A stretch of 64,000 nucleotides of DNA from Paracoccus zhejiangensis (GTDB taxonomy: Bacteria > Pseudomonadota > Alphaproteobacteria > Rhodobacterales > Rhodobacteraceae), in the NCBI RefSeq assembly GCF_002847445.1, contig NZ_CP025430.1, positions 806,001 to 870,000 of the forward strand, read 5' to 3'. Positions 48,732-60,561 of this stretch are shown piece by piece; the first letter of the stretch is position 1, and each line of letters begins with the position of its first letter. Made by a program: the position numbers and the translations under genes. The notes under the pieces were generated by a model that was not told the DNA's origin, made no database searches, and saw nothing but the letters and a program-made list of their open reading frames with translations.

Positions 48732-49586
48732 CTACCAACGCCCCGAGGCACCGCCGCCCGAGGAGCGGCCGCCGCCGAAGCCGCCACCACGACCGCCCCG
48801 GCTGCTGCGGCGGCTGATCGGCCGTCCCTCGCTGCGCGGGCTGGTCCAGTTGCAGCGCCGGCAGCGGGTCCAGATCACCTGGCTGGCGCGGCCGGTGCCG
48901 TCCGAGGGCTGGATGATCTCGGATTCCTGTACCAAGCCCGCGCCGCCGCAACTCGGGCAGGGCTGGCGGCCCAGCTGGAAGCGCTGCCAGGTCTTGCGCA
49001 GAATGTTGAACCCGATGAGGCCGAACACGCCGAAGAAGACCACCCGGGACAGCCAGTCCATCAGGTCGGGCCTGTCCACCGGCCCGTCGAATCCCATCCC
49101 GGCGGCATGGGGGCGGGCGATGTCGGCGATGATCGCCAGCGTGCCGTCGCGGATGCCGCCCGAGATATCGCCTGCCCGGATCGCCGGCAGCACGGTCTCC
49201 TCGATGATCGCCTGCGCTGCGAGATCGGCGGCACCGGGATAGCCTGCACCCAGTTCGACCCGGGCCTCGCGGTCGTCCCGGATTACCAGCAGCATGAAGC
49301 CGTCATTGCGCCCGGCCTCGCCCACGCCCCAATCGTTGAAAAGTCGGGTGGCAAAGGCCTCGAGCCCGTCAGACCCGCCATAGCGCGCTCGGTCGGCCAG
49401 GGTGACGACGGTGCCCTGCGATCCGGTCTCGCCTTGCAGCGCGATCAGCGCCTGGTCAATGGTCTGCTTGTCCGCGTTGGCCAGAAGCCCGGCGAAGTCG
49501 TTGATCGTGGTCGCCGTCCAGTCGGGCAGTTCCTGCGCCGAAACGGGCAGGGCGAGGCACAGCCAGATCAGCGCGGCCCGGATCAC
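48732..49586 (-). CDS. TPM-domain membrane protein with zinc ribbon and Gly/Ser tail
   Basis: A 284-residue protein from a GTG at 49586 that overlaps the ppk2 stop (GTGA). It has a signal peptide ([17 protein letters not shown]), a periplasmic TPM domain near residues 20-155 ([33 protein letters not shown]), one helix near 180-200 ([13 protein letters not shown]), then a CxxC pair set (CPSCGG ... CRRC) and a Gly/Ser/Arg-rich tail. TPM proteins act in photosystem repair in plants and in poorly known bacterial membrane functions. The initial GTG is supported by the overlap and the leader. Confidence 0.72.
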   Translation of the reverse strand: MIRAALIWLCLALPVSAQELPDWTATTINDFAGLLANADKQTIDQALIALQGETGSQGTVVTLADRARYGGSDGLEAFATRLFNDWGVGEAGRNDGFMLLVIRDDREARVELGAGYPGAADLAAQAIIEETVLPAIRAGDISGGIRDGTLAIIADIARPHAAGMGFDGPVDRPDLMDWLSRVVFFGVFGLIGFNILRKTWQRFQLGRQPCPSCGGAGLVQESEIIQPSDGTGRASQVIWTRCRRCNWTSPRSEGRPISRRSSRGGRGGGFGGGRSSGGGASGRW

Positions 49587-50464
49587 CGGAGCAGCATCTC
49601 GGGGCCGCCGGCGATCTTGGGATCGATCCGGCCGATCGCCTTCGCATCCTTGCCGGCATAGGGGACCGCGTTCAGGATCGTCTGGATCGCCGCAATCCGC
49701 GCCCGGCGCTTGTCGTCCGAGCGGATCACCGTCCAGGGCGCGACCGGCGAATGCGACAGCGACAGCGTGTCGCGGATCGCATCGGTATAGGCGTCCCATT
49801 TCGACAGGCCCTCGACATCGATCCAGCTGAGCTTCCATTGCTTCAGCGGGTCCTCGGCCCGATCGACGAAGCGTTTCAGCTGCTCGGCCCGTCCGACGTT
49901 CAGCCACAGCTTGACGAGGATCAGCCCGTCATCGACCAGCATCTTCTCGAATTCGGGTAGTTGCCGGAAGAACTGCTCGCGTTGATGTTCGGTCGAGAAA
50001 CCGAAGACCTTCTCGACCACGCCGCGGTTGTACCAGCTGCGGTCGAAGAGGGCGATTTCCCCGCCCGCTGGCAACTGGTCCACGTAACGCTGGAAATACC
50101 ATTGCGCGCCCTCGCGCTCGGTGGGCTTGGGCAGGGCGACGATGAAGGCCGAGCGCGGGTTCAGGTTCTCGCGCACGCGCTCGATCGTGCCGCCCTTGCC
50201 GGCGGCGTCGCGCCCCTCGAACAGCACCACCAGCCGCTTCTTGGTCTCGATCACGTCGTGCATCATCCGCACCAGCTGCAGCTGTAGCTGCTCCATCTGC
50301 GCGTCGTATTCCTTGCCCTTCATCTCGGCGTCATAGGGATAGCCGGGATCGAGGATGTCATCCTTGCCGGCCTTCTCGATGGCCTTGCGGATCTCGGAAG
50401 GTGCGCCCTTCTTGAGAAAGGTCAGAATGTCATCGACGAAGGGAATGTCCTGCTTTTTGGCCAT
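49583..50464 (-). CDS. ppk2: Polyphosphate kinase 2
   Basis: A 293-residue kinase that transfers phosphate between polyphosphate and nucleoside diphosphates. Walker A is [11 protein letters not shown] (residues 82-92), followed by [18 protein letters not shown] and the lid/Walker B region [19 protein letters not shown] single domain of this length corresponds to class I PPK2 (ADP or GDP phosphorylating). The ATG at 50464 excludes a non-conserved N-terminal extension. It is translationally coupled to the TPM gene, which is not a usual partner. Confidence 0.93.
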   Translation of the reverse strand: MAKKQDIPFVDDILTFLKKGAPSEIRKAIEKAGKDDILDPGYPYDAEMKGKEYDAQMEQLQLQLVRMMHDVIETKKRLVVLFEGRDAAGKGGTIERVRENLNPRSAFIVALPKPTEREGAQWYFQRYVDQLPAGGEIALFDRSWYNRGVVEKVFGFSTEHQREQFFRQLPEFEKMLVDDGLILVKLWLNVGRAEQLKRFVDRAEDPLKQWKLSWIDVEGLSKWDAYTDAIRDTLSLSHSPVAPWTVIRSDDKRRARIAAIQTILNAVPYAGKDAKAIGRIDPKIAGGPEMLLR

Positions 50465-50541
50465 CTTGCACCCCACTGGCTTTGCCGGCGGAGTATGCGG
50501 CGGCCTGCCCTTGCGGGCAAGCGCCATGGCAGGGGGCGCGA

Positions 50542-51465
50542 TCAGCTGCCGATCTTCGCCATGTCGTATTCGGTGGTCTGGTAGATCTCGTTGATCCAGT
50601 TGCCGTAGAGCAGATGCGCATGGCTGCGCCAGCGGTTCGAGGGCGTGCGCGCGGGGTCATCCTCGGGGTAATAGTTCAGCGGCACGTTGATCTCTTTGCC
50701 GGCCGCGGCGTCACGGTCGTACTCGTCCTTCAGCGTGGTGCTGTCATATTCCAGATGGTTGAAGATATAGACCGCGCGGTGACCGGGGTCCTCGACGAGG
50801 CAGGGGCCGACCTCTTCGCTGGCCAGCAGCGTGGTCAGGGCCGGGCGGGCGTCGATCTGGTCCTGATGCACCTCGGTCCAGCGGCTGACCGGCACCAGCA
50901 CGTCGTCGGAAAAGCCGCGCAGATAGGGGCTGGCGGGGGCAAGGTTGTGATGGCGGAAGCAGCCGAAGGCCTTATGGTCCAACAGGTGCTTTTCCAGCCC
51001 GTGGAAATGCCAGGCCATGGCCATGCCGCCCCAGCAGACGCCCATGGTCGAATGCACGTTGGTTTGCGTCCAGTCGAAGACGCGGCGAAGCTCGTCCCAA
51101 TAGGTCACATCCTCGAAGGGCAGATGCTCGATCGGGGCGCCGGTGATGATGAGACCGTCGAATTTCTCGCCGCTCGCCGCGACCTCCGAGAAGGGGCGAT
51201 AGAAGCTTTCCAGGTGATCGGCGGCGGTATTGCGGCTTTCGTGATCCGACATGCGGATCAGCTGAAAGTCGATCTGCAGCGGCGTCGCGCCGATCAGCCG
51301 CGCGAACTGGTTCTCGGTCTGGATCTTCTTCGGCATCAGGTTCAGCAGCGCGATGCGGATCGGGCGGATGTCCTGCGTCGCGGCCCGGCCCGGCGACATG
51401 ACCATCACGCCCTCATCCGAGAGGATGCGGAAGGCGGGAAGGTCGGGCTGCAGGGTAATGGGCAT
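50542..51465 (-). CDS. metA: Homoserine O-acetyltransferase, MetA family
   Basis: A 307-residue enzyme for the first step of methionine synthesis. Catalytic Cys144 lies in GVCWGGMA. The residue that sets acyl donor specificity, position 111 in well-studied MetA proteins, aligns with Glu113 in [11 protein letters not shown]; Glu there is associated with acetyl-CoA use and Gly with succinyl-CoA, so acetyl transfer is predicted. It overlaps the stop of the upstream ATPase-like gene by 1 bp (TGATG). Confidence 0.92.
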   Translation of the reverse strand: MPITLQPDLPAFRILSDEGVMVMSPGRAATQDIRPIRIALLNLMPKKIQTENQFARLIGATPLQIDFQLIRMSDHESRNTAADHLESFYRPFSEVAASGEKFDGLIITGAPIEHLPFEDVTYWDELRRVFDWTQTNVHSTMGVCWGGMAMAWHFHGLEKHLLDHKAFGCFRHHNLAPASPYLRGFSDDVLVPVSRWTEVHQDQIDARPALTTLLASEEVGPCLVEDPGHRAVYIFNHLEYDSTTLKDEYDRDAAAGKEINVPLNYYPEDDPARTPSNRWRSHAHLLYGNWINEIYQTTEYDMAKIGS

Positions 51466-52328
51466 CAGGTCGTCTTTCGGTCGATGGCGGTTGCGATCAG
51501 GGTGGTGAAATCGTCGGGGGTGCGGACCTCCATCACCTCTTCGGCGGTGATGGTGACGCCGCGCCGGGCCATGGCCTCATAGCGCGGCTGGCGGTGGGCC
51601 AGCGCGCGGGCATAGGTCCAGCGGATGAAATCGTCAGGGTTCACCTGTTCCTCGCGCAGACCCTTTTCGGCGCGGTAGGAAATCCAAGCCTTTTCCAGAA
51701 ACTCAGGCTGGTAATACATCGGCTTCGGCGCGCGGTCGAAACGGCGCACCAGTTCGGCCGTATGGGCATCGCTGCCCCTGATCCAGACCAGCAGCAACCC
51801 GTCTTCCAGCGCCGACAGCACCGGGTCGTCGGGATTGTCGGGATCGACCACCTCGCAGATCGAGCCGCCGCTGTCACAAACGAAATCATTGATCCCGTAG
51901 ATGTCGCGGGCGCGGCTGACGAAGCGGCGGGTATCCAGAAGCGAGGCGATCTCGGCCTCGCGGTGCTGGTTCTGGCGCAGGCAATATTCCTCGAAGGGCA
52001 ACCCGCCACGGCTGGGGCTGCCGGGCTTGCCCAGGTAGGTCGAAAGCGGCGCGAGGTTTTCAAACGTGATGTTGGACGAGATGCAGACGCTGTCGGACAG
52101 CAGAAGCTCGCGCAGGAAGGGAACCTTCATCGCCTCGCGCTTGAAATTGTCCGAGATGTATTCGCCCATGTAGCGGGTGCCGATCCGGTAATCTACCGAG
52201 TAGTGAAACCAGTTCCCCCGGTCGCGCAGCATCGAGGCGAGGAAGGTCTTGCCCAGCCCCGACATGCCGAACAGCACCACCCGCTTCTGCGTGGCGTCGC
52301 GCCATTGCTGTCCACTGGCATAGATCAT
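51465..52328 (-). CDS. P-loop ATPase-like protein coupled to metA
   Basis: A 287-residue cytoplasmic protein with a Walker A-like GMSGLGKT (residues 21-28 of the ATG-52328 form) close to the N-terminus and the stretch [17 protein letters not shown] resembling a switch region. No membrane segments. Homologues upstream of metA are familiar to me from Rhodobacterales genomes but without an assigned role. It could be a kinase or a GTPase-like regulator. No SAM riboswitch is evident upstream. Confidence 0.65.
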   Translation of the reverse strand: MIYASGQQWRDATQKRVVLFGMSGLGKTFLASMLRDRGNWFHYSVDYRIGTRYMGEYISDNFKREAMKVPFLRELLLSDSVCISSNITFENLAPLSTYLGKPGSPSRGGLPFEEYCLRQNQHREAEIASLLDTRRFVSRARDIYGINDFVCDSGGSICEVVDPDNPDDPVLSALEDGLLLVWIRGSDAHTAELVRRFDRAPKPMYYQPEFLEKAWISYRAEKGLREEQVNPDDFIRWTYARALAHRQPRYEAMARRGVTITAEEVMEVRTPDDFTTLIATAIDRKTT

Positions 52329-52392
52329 GCGGCACCCCTTGCCCGGCCGGTTGCGGTTCTTGCCCGGGCATAGGTAATGCCCCCTGACGCAA

Positions 52393-52423
52393 AGGAAAAG
52401 GCCCCGCCGGTAAGGGCGGGGCC
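52393..52423 (-). terminator. Intrinsic terminator of the outer-membrane protein gene
   Basis: On the minus strand GGCCCCGCC-CTTACC-GGCGGGGCC followed by TTTTCCTTT. A perfect 9-bp stem, 24 bp past the stop at 52447. Confidence 0.87.
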
Positions 52424-52446
52424 GATCCGTTGCGCAGGTGCGCAGA

Positions 52447-53610
52447 TCAGAAGGTGAAGCCGACCTTGACGCCGACGCCGACGAGGTCCGCGTCCCGGAT
52501 ATGGGCACGCGCGACATCGCTGGTCTCGGGACTGGCATCGCCCAGCTTGGTGTAGTTGATGCCGGTGGTGATCTTCATGTTGTCGCGGGTGTAGATCGCG
52601 GCCAGGGTGATGCCCTTCTTGCCGTTGGTCGGCGCCAGCGGCGAGACCAGGTCGTCACCGCTTTTCTCGAAGCTGAACGAGGCCGAACCCGACCAGTTCT
52701 CGTTGAACTTGCGGCCCACACCCAGCGTGTAGGTCGTGGTGTCTTCCAACTCGACCAGCCCGGCGCCGGTGACGCGGACGAAGTTCTCGGGATCGACCAG
52801 GAAGCTACTCCAGTCGACCCAGCGGATCGAGCCGAAGACCAGCGTGTCGGCGGCAACGCCGGTCTGGAATTCGAGGTTCCAGGATTTGGGCGTCTTGACC
52901 TTGGTGGTCGAGGTGCCGCTCAGCAGCGGGACGGCCGGGATCGGACCGGGGCCATCGGGATCGACCAGCGGACCGGATTCCGTCGTGTCGAACTCGTGCT
53001 CGATATCCGAGTTGTAGGTCAGCGAGACACGGGCGGCGATCTCCGGCTTTTCCCAGCTGACGCCGGCGGTCCAGCCCCAGGCGGTGTCGGTGTCCAGATC
53101 GACCTCGTAGCCGTTGACCGGACCATAGGCCATGCCCTGCAGCTTCACGTTGCCATCGGCACGGCTGCCGCGCAGACCGGCATGGAAGCCGAAGTTGTTC
53201 TCCATGCGATAGCGGACAACGGCGGTGTAGGTGGTCGAGCTCACGTCGACGGCGGTGCCACCGAGGGCAACCGAGCCTTCGCCCGGCGCGGTCGGCGTCG
53301 GGTAGAGCAGGTCAGCACCGAAGGGTTGCTCGACGATCAGCGCGGCCGACAGGTTGTCGTTGATCTGACGTTTGTACGCGATGCCGAAGAAATTGTAGCT
53401 GTCGGCAATGTCGCCGAAGGACGAGCCGCCGAACAGCGCCTCATCCTGCCCGGTCACCTCGGGCGAGACGTGGCCATAGGACAGCTCGACAAAGTTCGTA
53501 CCCGGCTCGAACAGCGCGCTCAGCGAATGGGGCGCACGCTCGATGCCGCCGGCCAGAACCGCGGTGGTGCCCAGCAGCAGAGCCGCGGCACTGGTCATCA
53601 CAAGTTTCAT
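52447..53610 (-). CDS. FadL/TodX-type outer-membrane transport protein
   Basis: A 387-residue protein with signal peptide MKLVMTSAAALLLGTTAVLA and a beta-barrel pattern of alternating hydrophobic residues across the mature length, including VFGSIRWVDWSSFLVDP and the C-terminal aromatic strand VGVGVKVGFTF typical of outer-membrane proteins. The OMPP1/FadL/TodX family moves long-chain fatty acids or hydrocarbons. The FadJ-like enzyme gene at 40.4 kb offers a possible metabolic link but is not adjacent. Confidence 0.83.
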   Translation of the reverse strand: MKLVMTSAAALLLGTTAVLAGGIERAPHSLSALFEPGTNFVELSYGHVSPEVTGQDEALFGGSSFGDIADSYNFFGIAYKRQINDNLSAALIVEQPFGADLLYPTPTAPGEGSVALGGTAVDVSSTTYTAVVRYRMENNFGFHAGLRGSRADGNVKLQGMAYGPVNGYEVDLDTDTAWGWTAGVSWEKPEIAARVSLTYNSDIEHEFDTTESGPLVDPDGPGPIPAVPLLSGTSTTKVKTPKSWNLEFQTGVAADTLVFGSIRWVDWSSFLVDPENFVRVTGAGLVELEDTTTYTLGVGRKFNENWSGSASFSFEKSGDDLVSPLAPTNGKKGITLAAIYTRDNMKITTGINYTKLGDASPETSDVARAHIRDADLVGVGVKVGFTF

Positions 53611-55434
<1,824 letters not shown>

Positions 55435-55606
55435 TTGGCAGTAAAGTGATTTATAATCAGATAACTACCATGATTATCACATTTATGTGAAGTCAACGCA
55501 AGAGAGCGCTTGGGCAACTACAGTCAATGAAAGACAGGCTGATGTTGAAGAAGATTGAAGAAAAGCAAGTCATGCTCTCTCAGAGTTAAAGAGAAGGCTT
55601 GGCGAA
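55435..55606. other. AT-rich spacer after guaB
   Basis: About 170 bp of clearly lower GC content (TGATTTATAATCAGATAAC near 55446) at the start of the mobile region. No gene or strong terminator recognised. The composition suggests acquired DNA. Confidence 0.45.
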
Positions 55607-56084
55607 TCATCGTAGGAGAATGAGGGCGACCGCAGCCGCCCTCATGTATGCCGATCGGACGATTACCGACGAAGCCATGGTCTCGACCAGCGCCGTCATT
55701 TTCCGATCAGCTTCGGCAGCCTTTCTGGCTGCCGAAGCAATGACCGCCGAGCGGCTCGTCCACTTTCTTACCGAGTTCACCAGGTTGTTGTTCAACGACT
55801 TCAAGATTAGATTATGAGCAGACAGACGAACCGGACTTGACGCCGAGCGTCGGCGCCGTGCGATCTCGGACGGCGGCAGAGGACGGCCGGTAAATGCGCT
55901 GACCGCGATGTTTGCTTCGACTGTCTCACGAACAGATCGGATGCGGCGGGCTTTCTCGATCGCCTGCGCCGCCGGCGGCGCAGGCGATCTGCTTTTCCGC
56001 CCCAGGGACAGCAACCGCAGACATGATTGCCTCAGCCGCAGCGTCTGCTCGATCGGCTTCACGTAGCAACTGTCTTTCACACGG
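55607..56084 (-). other. Unassigned minus-strand coding-like stretch
   Basis: An open minus-strand frame, continuous with the second IS110 fragment, of about 155 residues with a basic, helix-rich composition (LSAHNLILKSLNNNLVNSVR; SAVIASAARKAAEADRKMTA). It has no credible start of its own and I recognise no family. It contains the 32-bp palindrome. The plus strand carries a competing 72-residue frame at 55599-55817; either or neither may be real. Confidence 0.25.
55958..55989. repeat. 32-bp perfect palindrome
   Basis: GATCGCCTGCGCCGCC followed directly by its exact reverse complement GGCGGCGCAGGCGATC, with no spacer. On the plus strand the stem is followed by TGCTTTT, so it could act as a terminator-like hairpin. 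It may mark a recombination junction in the mobile region. Confidence 0.75.
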
Positions 56085-56390
56085 TCTGTTTTCAGATAGT
56101 CTGTGCCGTCGCGCATCATGGCATTGAGGATGGCGAGGAGCTTTCGGGCGCAGGCGGTGATTGCAACCTTGGTGGGCTTTCCGGCGTTCTGGAGGCGTGT
56201 TCGGAAGGCCCTGAAGTTTGGGTCGTAGCGGGAAGCGATGAAGCCTGCGAGGTAGAGCGCGCGGCGGGGGGCCGGCCCTTCCACCCCAGATGTGGCGCTT
56301 GCCGCGCGACAGACCCGAGTCGCAGGCATGTGGCGCGAGGCCGGCCAGCGCGGCGATCTGGCGAGCGCCGATCTTCAGTTCATCGAAAGC
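56085..56390 (-). pseudogene. IS110-family transposase remnant
   Basis: Only the C-terminal, transposase_20-type part remains, in two frames. The first gives IAALAGLAPHACDSGLSRGK and RHIWGGRA; after a frameshift near 56280 the second frame continues YLAGFIASRYDPNFRAFRTR and VAITACARKLLAILNAMMRD. The N-terminal DEDD nuclease domain is absent. Truncation plus frameshift make it non-functional. Confidence 0.8.
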
Positions 56391-56564
56391 GAGATCCTGA
56401 TATCCGCGATCCTGCAGTTTGCGGAGGAATATGAAATGCCGGCGCGGCCGATCCATGACAGCATCATCGTTCCGAAGCGGGGCGAGATCATTGGTCGAAG
56501 GTGTCTTTCCGGGGCATTCACCCGAAAGGCGAAGATGGCACCGGTCATCGAGATCAAGGAATAG
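56385..56564 (+). pseudogene. C-terminal fragment of a phage/plasmid-type protein
   Basis: The plus-strand frame ending at 56564 encodes QFIESEILISAILQFAEEYE, then MPARPIHDSIIVPKRGEII and KMAPVIEIKE. The PIHDSIIVP core followed by PVIEIKE is the closing pattern of proteins I associate with phage and plasmid genes. No start or N-terminal part is present; the IS110 fragment abuts it on the opposite strand. Confidence 0.55.
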
Positions 56565-56829
56565 CTAGGGATGGCTCTCACAGGGTATGGCTATGGGTAG
56601 GTGGGTTGATTGATATCAACCGCATTTGGGTAGGAACCCCAAGATGGGCTTAGAGAGATCTTAGGGCATTACTGTGAACATTAAAGGCGGAAAGTGGTCG
56701 TTAGCTGCAGCAGCGAGACCGTGCTCGCCCAACGGGGAAGCCGACACTGCCATGCCACCTCGACCGCGGACGGCTTAATCCAAAGGTCGAGGAAGAGATT
56801 GTAGTGCGGCGCGATCAGTACCCGTACTT
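56565..56829. other. Non-coding debris before the IS21 element
   Basis: About 265 bp between the phage-protein fragment and the left IS21 end. I see no credible gene, and no sequence here continues the integrase interrupted on the other side of the IS. Confidence 0.4.
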
Positions 56830-56941
56830 TGTTGATTTCCACCCAGAACTGACCCGGGTTGGCGCGTAATTTCCATTGAGATTTGACCCATGTGACCCTT
56901 CCCCAACGCGATCAGCGGCGGGGAGCAACGGAGTGATCCAC

Positions 56942-58446
56942 ATGGGACTTTTGAATATCATCCGGCGGATGGCGCTGCGTGAGAAGCTGCCGATCCGCGA
57001 GATAGCCCGCCGGACCGGGCTATCTCGGAACACCATCAAGAAGTATCTGAACGCGGGCACGATCGAGCCGAAGTTCTCGGTGCCTGAGCGCCCGAGCAAG
57101 ATCGATCCGTTCGCCGAGAAGCTCGCGGCTTGGCTGAAGACTGAGACGACGAAGTCGCGCAAGCAGCGCCGGACATTGAAGCAACTCTACGCCGATCTGG
57201 TCGCGCTCGGCTATACCGGTTCCTACAATCGCGTCGCCGCCTTTGCTCGTGACTGGCGCGCCGACCGGCAACGCGAGCAGCAGACCACGGGACGCGGTAC
57301 CTTCGTGCCGCTGGCCTTCCGCCCGGGGGAGGCCTTCCAGTTCGACTGGAGCGAGGATTACGCGGTGTTGGGCGGAGAACGCACCAAGCTGCAAGTCGCC
57401 CATATCAAGCTGTCACACAGCCGGCCTATCTGCTGACGATGCTGTTCGACGCCCATTGGCATGGCTTTCGCGTCTTCGGCGGCGTTCCTGGGCGGGGAAT
57501 CTACGACAACATGAGGACCGCTGTGGATCGCGTTGGCCGCGGCAAGGAGCGTCAGGTCAATATGCGCTTCCTCGCCATGGCCAATCACTATGTCTTCGAG
57601 CCGGAATTCTGCAATCCGGCGTCGGGCTGGGAGAAGGGACAGGTCGAGAAGAACGTCCAGGATGCGCGCCCGCGGCTGTGGCAGCCAATGCCCAACTTCC
57701 CGGACCTGGCAGCCCTGAACGCCTGGCTGGAGCAGCGCTGCATGGAACTGTGGCGGGAGATCCCACATGGAACCCGTGCCGGCAGCATCGCCGATGCCTG
57801 GACCGAGGAGCAGGCCGCGCTGATGGCCCTGCCGCCTGCCTTCGATGGCTTTGTCGAGCAAAGCAAGCGCGTCTCACCGACCTGCCTGATCAGCTTCGAG
57901 CGCAATCGCTACAGCGTGCCGGCGTCTTTTGCCAATCGCCCTGTGAGCCTCAGGATCTATCCCGAGCGCCTGGTCATTGCCGCCGAAGGGCAGATTTTGT
58001 GCGAGCATGAGCGGGTGATCGAGCGCTCGCACCACCTGCCGCCGCGCACCATCTACGACTGGCGGCATTACCTCGCCGTCATCCAGCGCAAACCCGGTGC
58101 CCTGCGCAACGGAGCCCCGTTTGCCGAGTTGCCCGCTGCCTTCAAACGGCTGCAGGAGCAGATGCTACGGCGGATTGGCGGTGATCGCGAGATGGTCGAT
58201 ATCCTGGCCTTGGTCCTGCATCACGACGAGCAAGCGGTGCTGACCGCGGTCGAACTTGCCCTGTCCGAGGGCGTCGCGACCAAGACCCATGTGCTGAACA
58301 TTTTGCACCGCCTGATCGACGGAAAGACCGACGGACCACCCATCGACACGCCCCAGGCTCTGCATCTGCGCCGAGAGCCCAAGGCCAATGTCGAACGCTA
58401 TGATGGCTTGCGCGCGCACATGACCGGAGGCCGCCATGCGTCATGA
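56942..58446 (+). pseudogene. istA: IS21 transposase IstA, frameshifted
   Basis: The N-terminal part (56942-57436, 164 residues) has the helix-turn-helix LPIREIARRTGLSRNTIKKY and the start of the DDE domain (FQFDWSEDYAVLGGERTKLQ). The frame stops at 57436 after KLSHSRPIC; the next frame (57439-58446, 335 residues) resumes with MLFDAHWHGFRVFGG and YDNMRTAVDRVGRGKERQVN and continues to the normal C-terminus. A small deletion of non-multiple-of-three length at about 57425-57435 explains the break, so the element is probably not autonomous unless frameshifting restores IstA. Confidence 0.88.
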
Positions 58447-59230
58447 TCCTGCCAGCGGCGCCATCGTGATCATGCTCCGCAGCCTCAAGATGCATGGCAT
58501 GTCGCAAGCCGTCACCGATCTGATCGAGCAAGGCGCACCAGCCTTCGAAAGCGCCGTGCCGATCCTCACCCAACTGCTGAAGGCCGAAATGGCCGAGCGA
58601 GAAGTTCGCTCAGTCGCCTATCACATGAAGATCGCCCGCTTTCCCGCCTATAAGGACCTGTCAGGCTTCGACTTCTCGGCCAGCGAAGTCAATGAGGCGA
58701 CTGTGCGCCAGCTGCATCGCTGCGAGTTCATGGGCGGCGCCGAGAACATTGTCCTGATCGGCGGCCCAGGCACCGGGAAGACCCATGTCGCAACCGCCAT
58801 TGGCATTCAGGCCATCGAGCATCATCGCCGTAAGGTCCGGTTCTTCTCGACCATAGAACTGGTCAACACGCTCGAGCAGGAGAAAGCGAGAGGCAGGACC
58901 GGCCAACTGGCTGAAACCCTGATGCGGCTGGATCTCGTGATCCTGGACGAGTTGGGATACCTGCCGTTCAGCGCATCAGGCGGCGCATTGCTCTTTCACC
59001 TGCTGAGCAAGCTTTACGAACGCACAAGCGTCATCATCACCACCAATCTCAGCTTCAGCGAATGGGCGACGGTCTTTGGCGATGCCAAGATGACCACCGC
59101 GCTACTCGATCGCCTGACCCACCGCTGTCACATCCTGGAAACCGGCAATGACAGCTTCCGCTTCAAGGCAAGCTCGGCTGCTGCGACCAGAAAAAAGAAG
59201 GAGACCTCTGATGTCTTGACCCGGTCATGA
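58436..59230 (+). CDS. istB: IS21 helper ATPase IstB
   Basis: A 264-residue AAA+ protein that assists IstA in target selection. It has Walker [10 protein letters not shown] near residue 109, Walker [14 protein letters not shown], and sensor segment [13 protein letters not shown]. Intact, with an 11-bp overlap with istA as is usual in the family. With IstA broken it probably has no partner here. Confidence 0.92.
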   Translation: MRHDPASGAIVIMLRSLKMHGMSQAVTDLIEQGAPAFESAVPILTQLLKAEMAEREVRSVAYHMKIARFPAYKDLSGFDFSASEVNEATVRQLHRCEFMGGAENIVLIGGPGTGKTHVATAIGIQAIEHHRRKVRFFSTIELVNTLEQEKARGRTGQLAETLMRLDLVILDELGYLPFSASGGALLFHLLSKLYERTSVIITTNLSFSEWATVFGDAKMTTALLDRLTHRCHILETGNDSFRFKASSAAATRKKKETSDVLTRS

Positions 59231-60436
59231 CCCGACCAACATAATCTCAAGGTGGGTCAATTCTCGATGGAAAACCCGGGTCAGTTCTGGGTGGAAATCA
59301 ACAGCTTGTTCAACCTTTCCTCCAAGCGAATGCGCGAGACACAGTTCTGCAACATCCTGATCCACCCTGATGATCTCGGTCACCCATGTTCGGAAAGTGG
59401 ATCGAAGGCCATGGACAGTCGAGCCAGGGAAAATCGTCTGCAACAGTTTGCGCATAGTATTTTCGCTGATCATGTTCTTCGGCTTCGACGGAGACGGGAA
59501 AACCAGATCGCTGCCATTGGTCCGCCGTTCTTGCGCTCGCAATAGAACGTCGCGAGCAGGGATGGACAGCGGGACCATGAACTCCTTCTTGGTCTTCATC
59601 TTCTCGGCAGGGATCGACCAGATTTCGAGTCCTGCGTCCATCTCGGACCAAGTGGCGGCGCGCACCGGGCCGGATCGGGATGCGGTGAACAGCGTGAAGA
59701 GAAGAGCAAGCGCGCCGACATCATTGGAGTCTTTGAACGTCGAGAAAAGCCGGTCAATCTCCATGAAGTCGATGGCTGCGAAGTGCTTAACCTGATCGCC
59801 TTGCTTGCGCATCAGCCCGCGCATGCCTGTCGTCGGATTCCCCCGCGACCGAAGACCCCGGCCACAAGCATGATCGAATACCGTCTTGATGCGCTGAAGC
59901 ACCCGGCGCGCGGTCTCGGGCTTGGTCGTCCAGATTGGATCAATCACGCGCTCGATGTCGTCCTGACTTACATCTTCGACCGAGAGGTCGCCCAGGACAG
60001 GGAAGGCATAGGTTTCAAGCGTTTTGATCCATTGGGCGACATGTTTTCCATTGGATTTGTTGTCCTTGAACTTGCTGTGATGGACCCGCTTCGCGAGTTC
60101 CGCGAACGTCGTCGCCCTGCCTTCATTCTCACGCCTGCGCACCTTCGGATTGCCGCCCGCCGCAATCAGGCGGCGCATTTCATGAGACTTGTCGCGCGCA
60201 TCGGCGAGAGAAACCACATTCGCAGAGCCAAGGCCGAGGTCGCGCCGCACCCCATGGACCACGACCCGCAGAATCCATCGGCGTGCACCAGACCCATCTA
60301 CTTGAAGATAAAGGCCGCCGCCATCAGTGTGCCGTCCAGGCGGAGCCTTCTTCACGAAAGCCGCATTGAGTCTTTTTTCGACATGCGGCCCGGGCTGCTT
60401 GCCGCCGCGGCCCTCGTTGACAGAAGAGACGGTCAT
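59225..60436 (-). pseudogene. Tyrosine integrase truncated by the IS21 element
   Basis: Of the 403-residue frame, the native part runs from 60436 to 59304 (about 377 residues) and the last 25 codons are IS DNA. An N-terminal DUF4102-type arm (LNAAFVKKAPPGRHTDGGGL) and a catalytic domain are visible, with Arg in TASRSGPVRAATW, HGLRSTFRTW and LAHSLGGKVEQA. In homologues the catalytic Tyr follows directly (VExAY); here the IS gives VEQAVD, so the Tyr and the C-terminal tail are lost. The protein should be inactive. Its start faces tRNA-Ser. Confidence 0.85.
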
Positions 60437-60561
60437 TTCTCACCCCACATTTTACCCCACACCTCGGGAGGGTGCTTTGACGCTAAATGCTGGGCGATCG
60501 GATGGCAATCCATTGAAATATGGTGGTTTGCCGTATGCTCGACCCTGTCGGGCCAATGAAT

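Larger units (their letters stand above)
56830..59303 (+). mobile_element. IS21-family insertion sequence, 2474 bp
   Basis: The element is bounded by near-identical inverted ends: TGTTGATTTCCACCCAGAAC then TGACCCGGGTT from 56830 inward, and the same 31 bases inverted ending at 59303, with further internal TTGACCCA repeats. It carries istA (frameshifted) and istB. Ends begin TG and finish CA as in the IS21 family. I see no clean target duplication (flanks ACTT and GCTT differ). It is inserted in the 3' part of a tyrosine integrase gene. Confidence 0.92.

Noticed and set aside
55435..56829. attR copy of the tRNA-Ser 3' end marking the far edge of the island
   Set aside because: I looked for the tRNA 3' motif GGTGGGATTCGAACCC left of the integrase and found none within the window.
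56820..59311. Target-site duplication of the IS21 element
   Set aside because: The flanks (ACTT on the left, GCTT on the right) do not match over the 4-8 bp expected, so no duplication is claimed.
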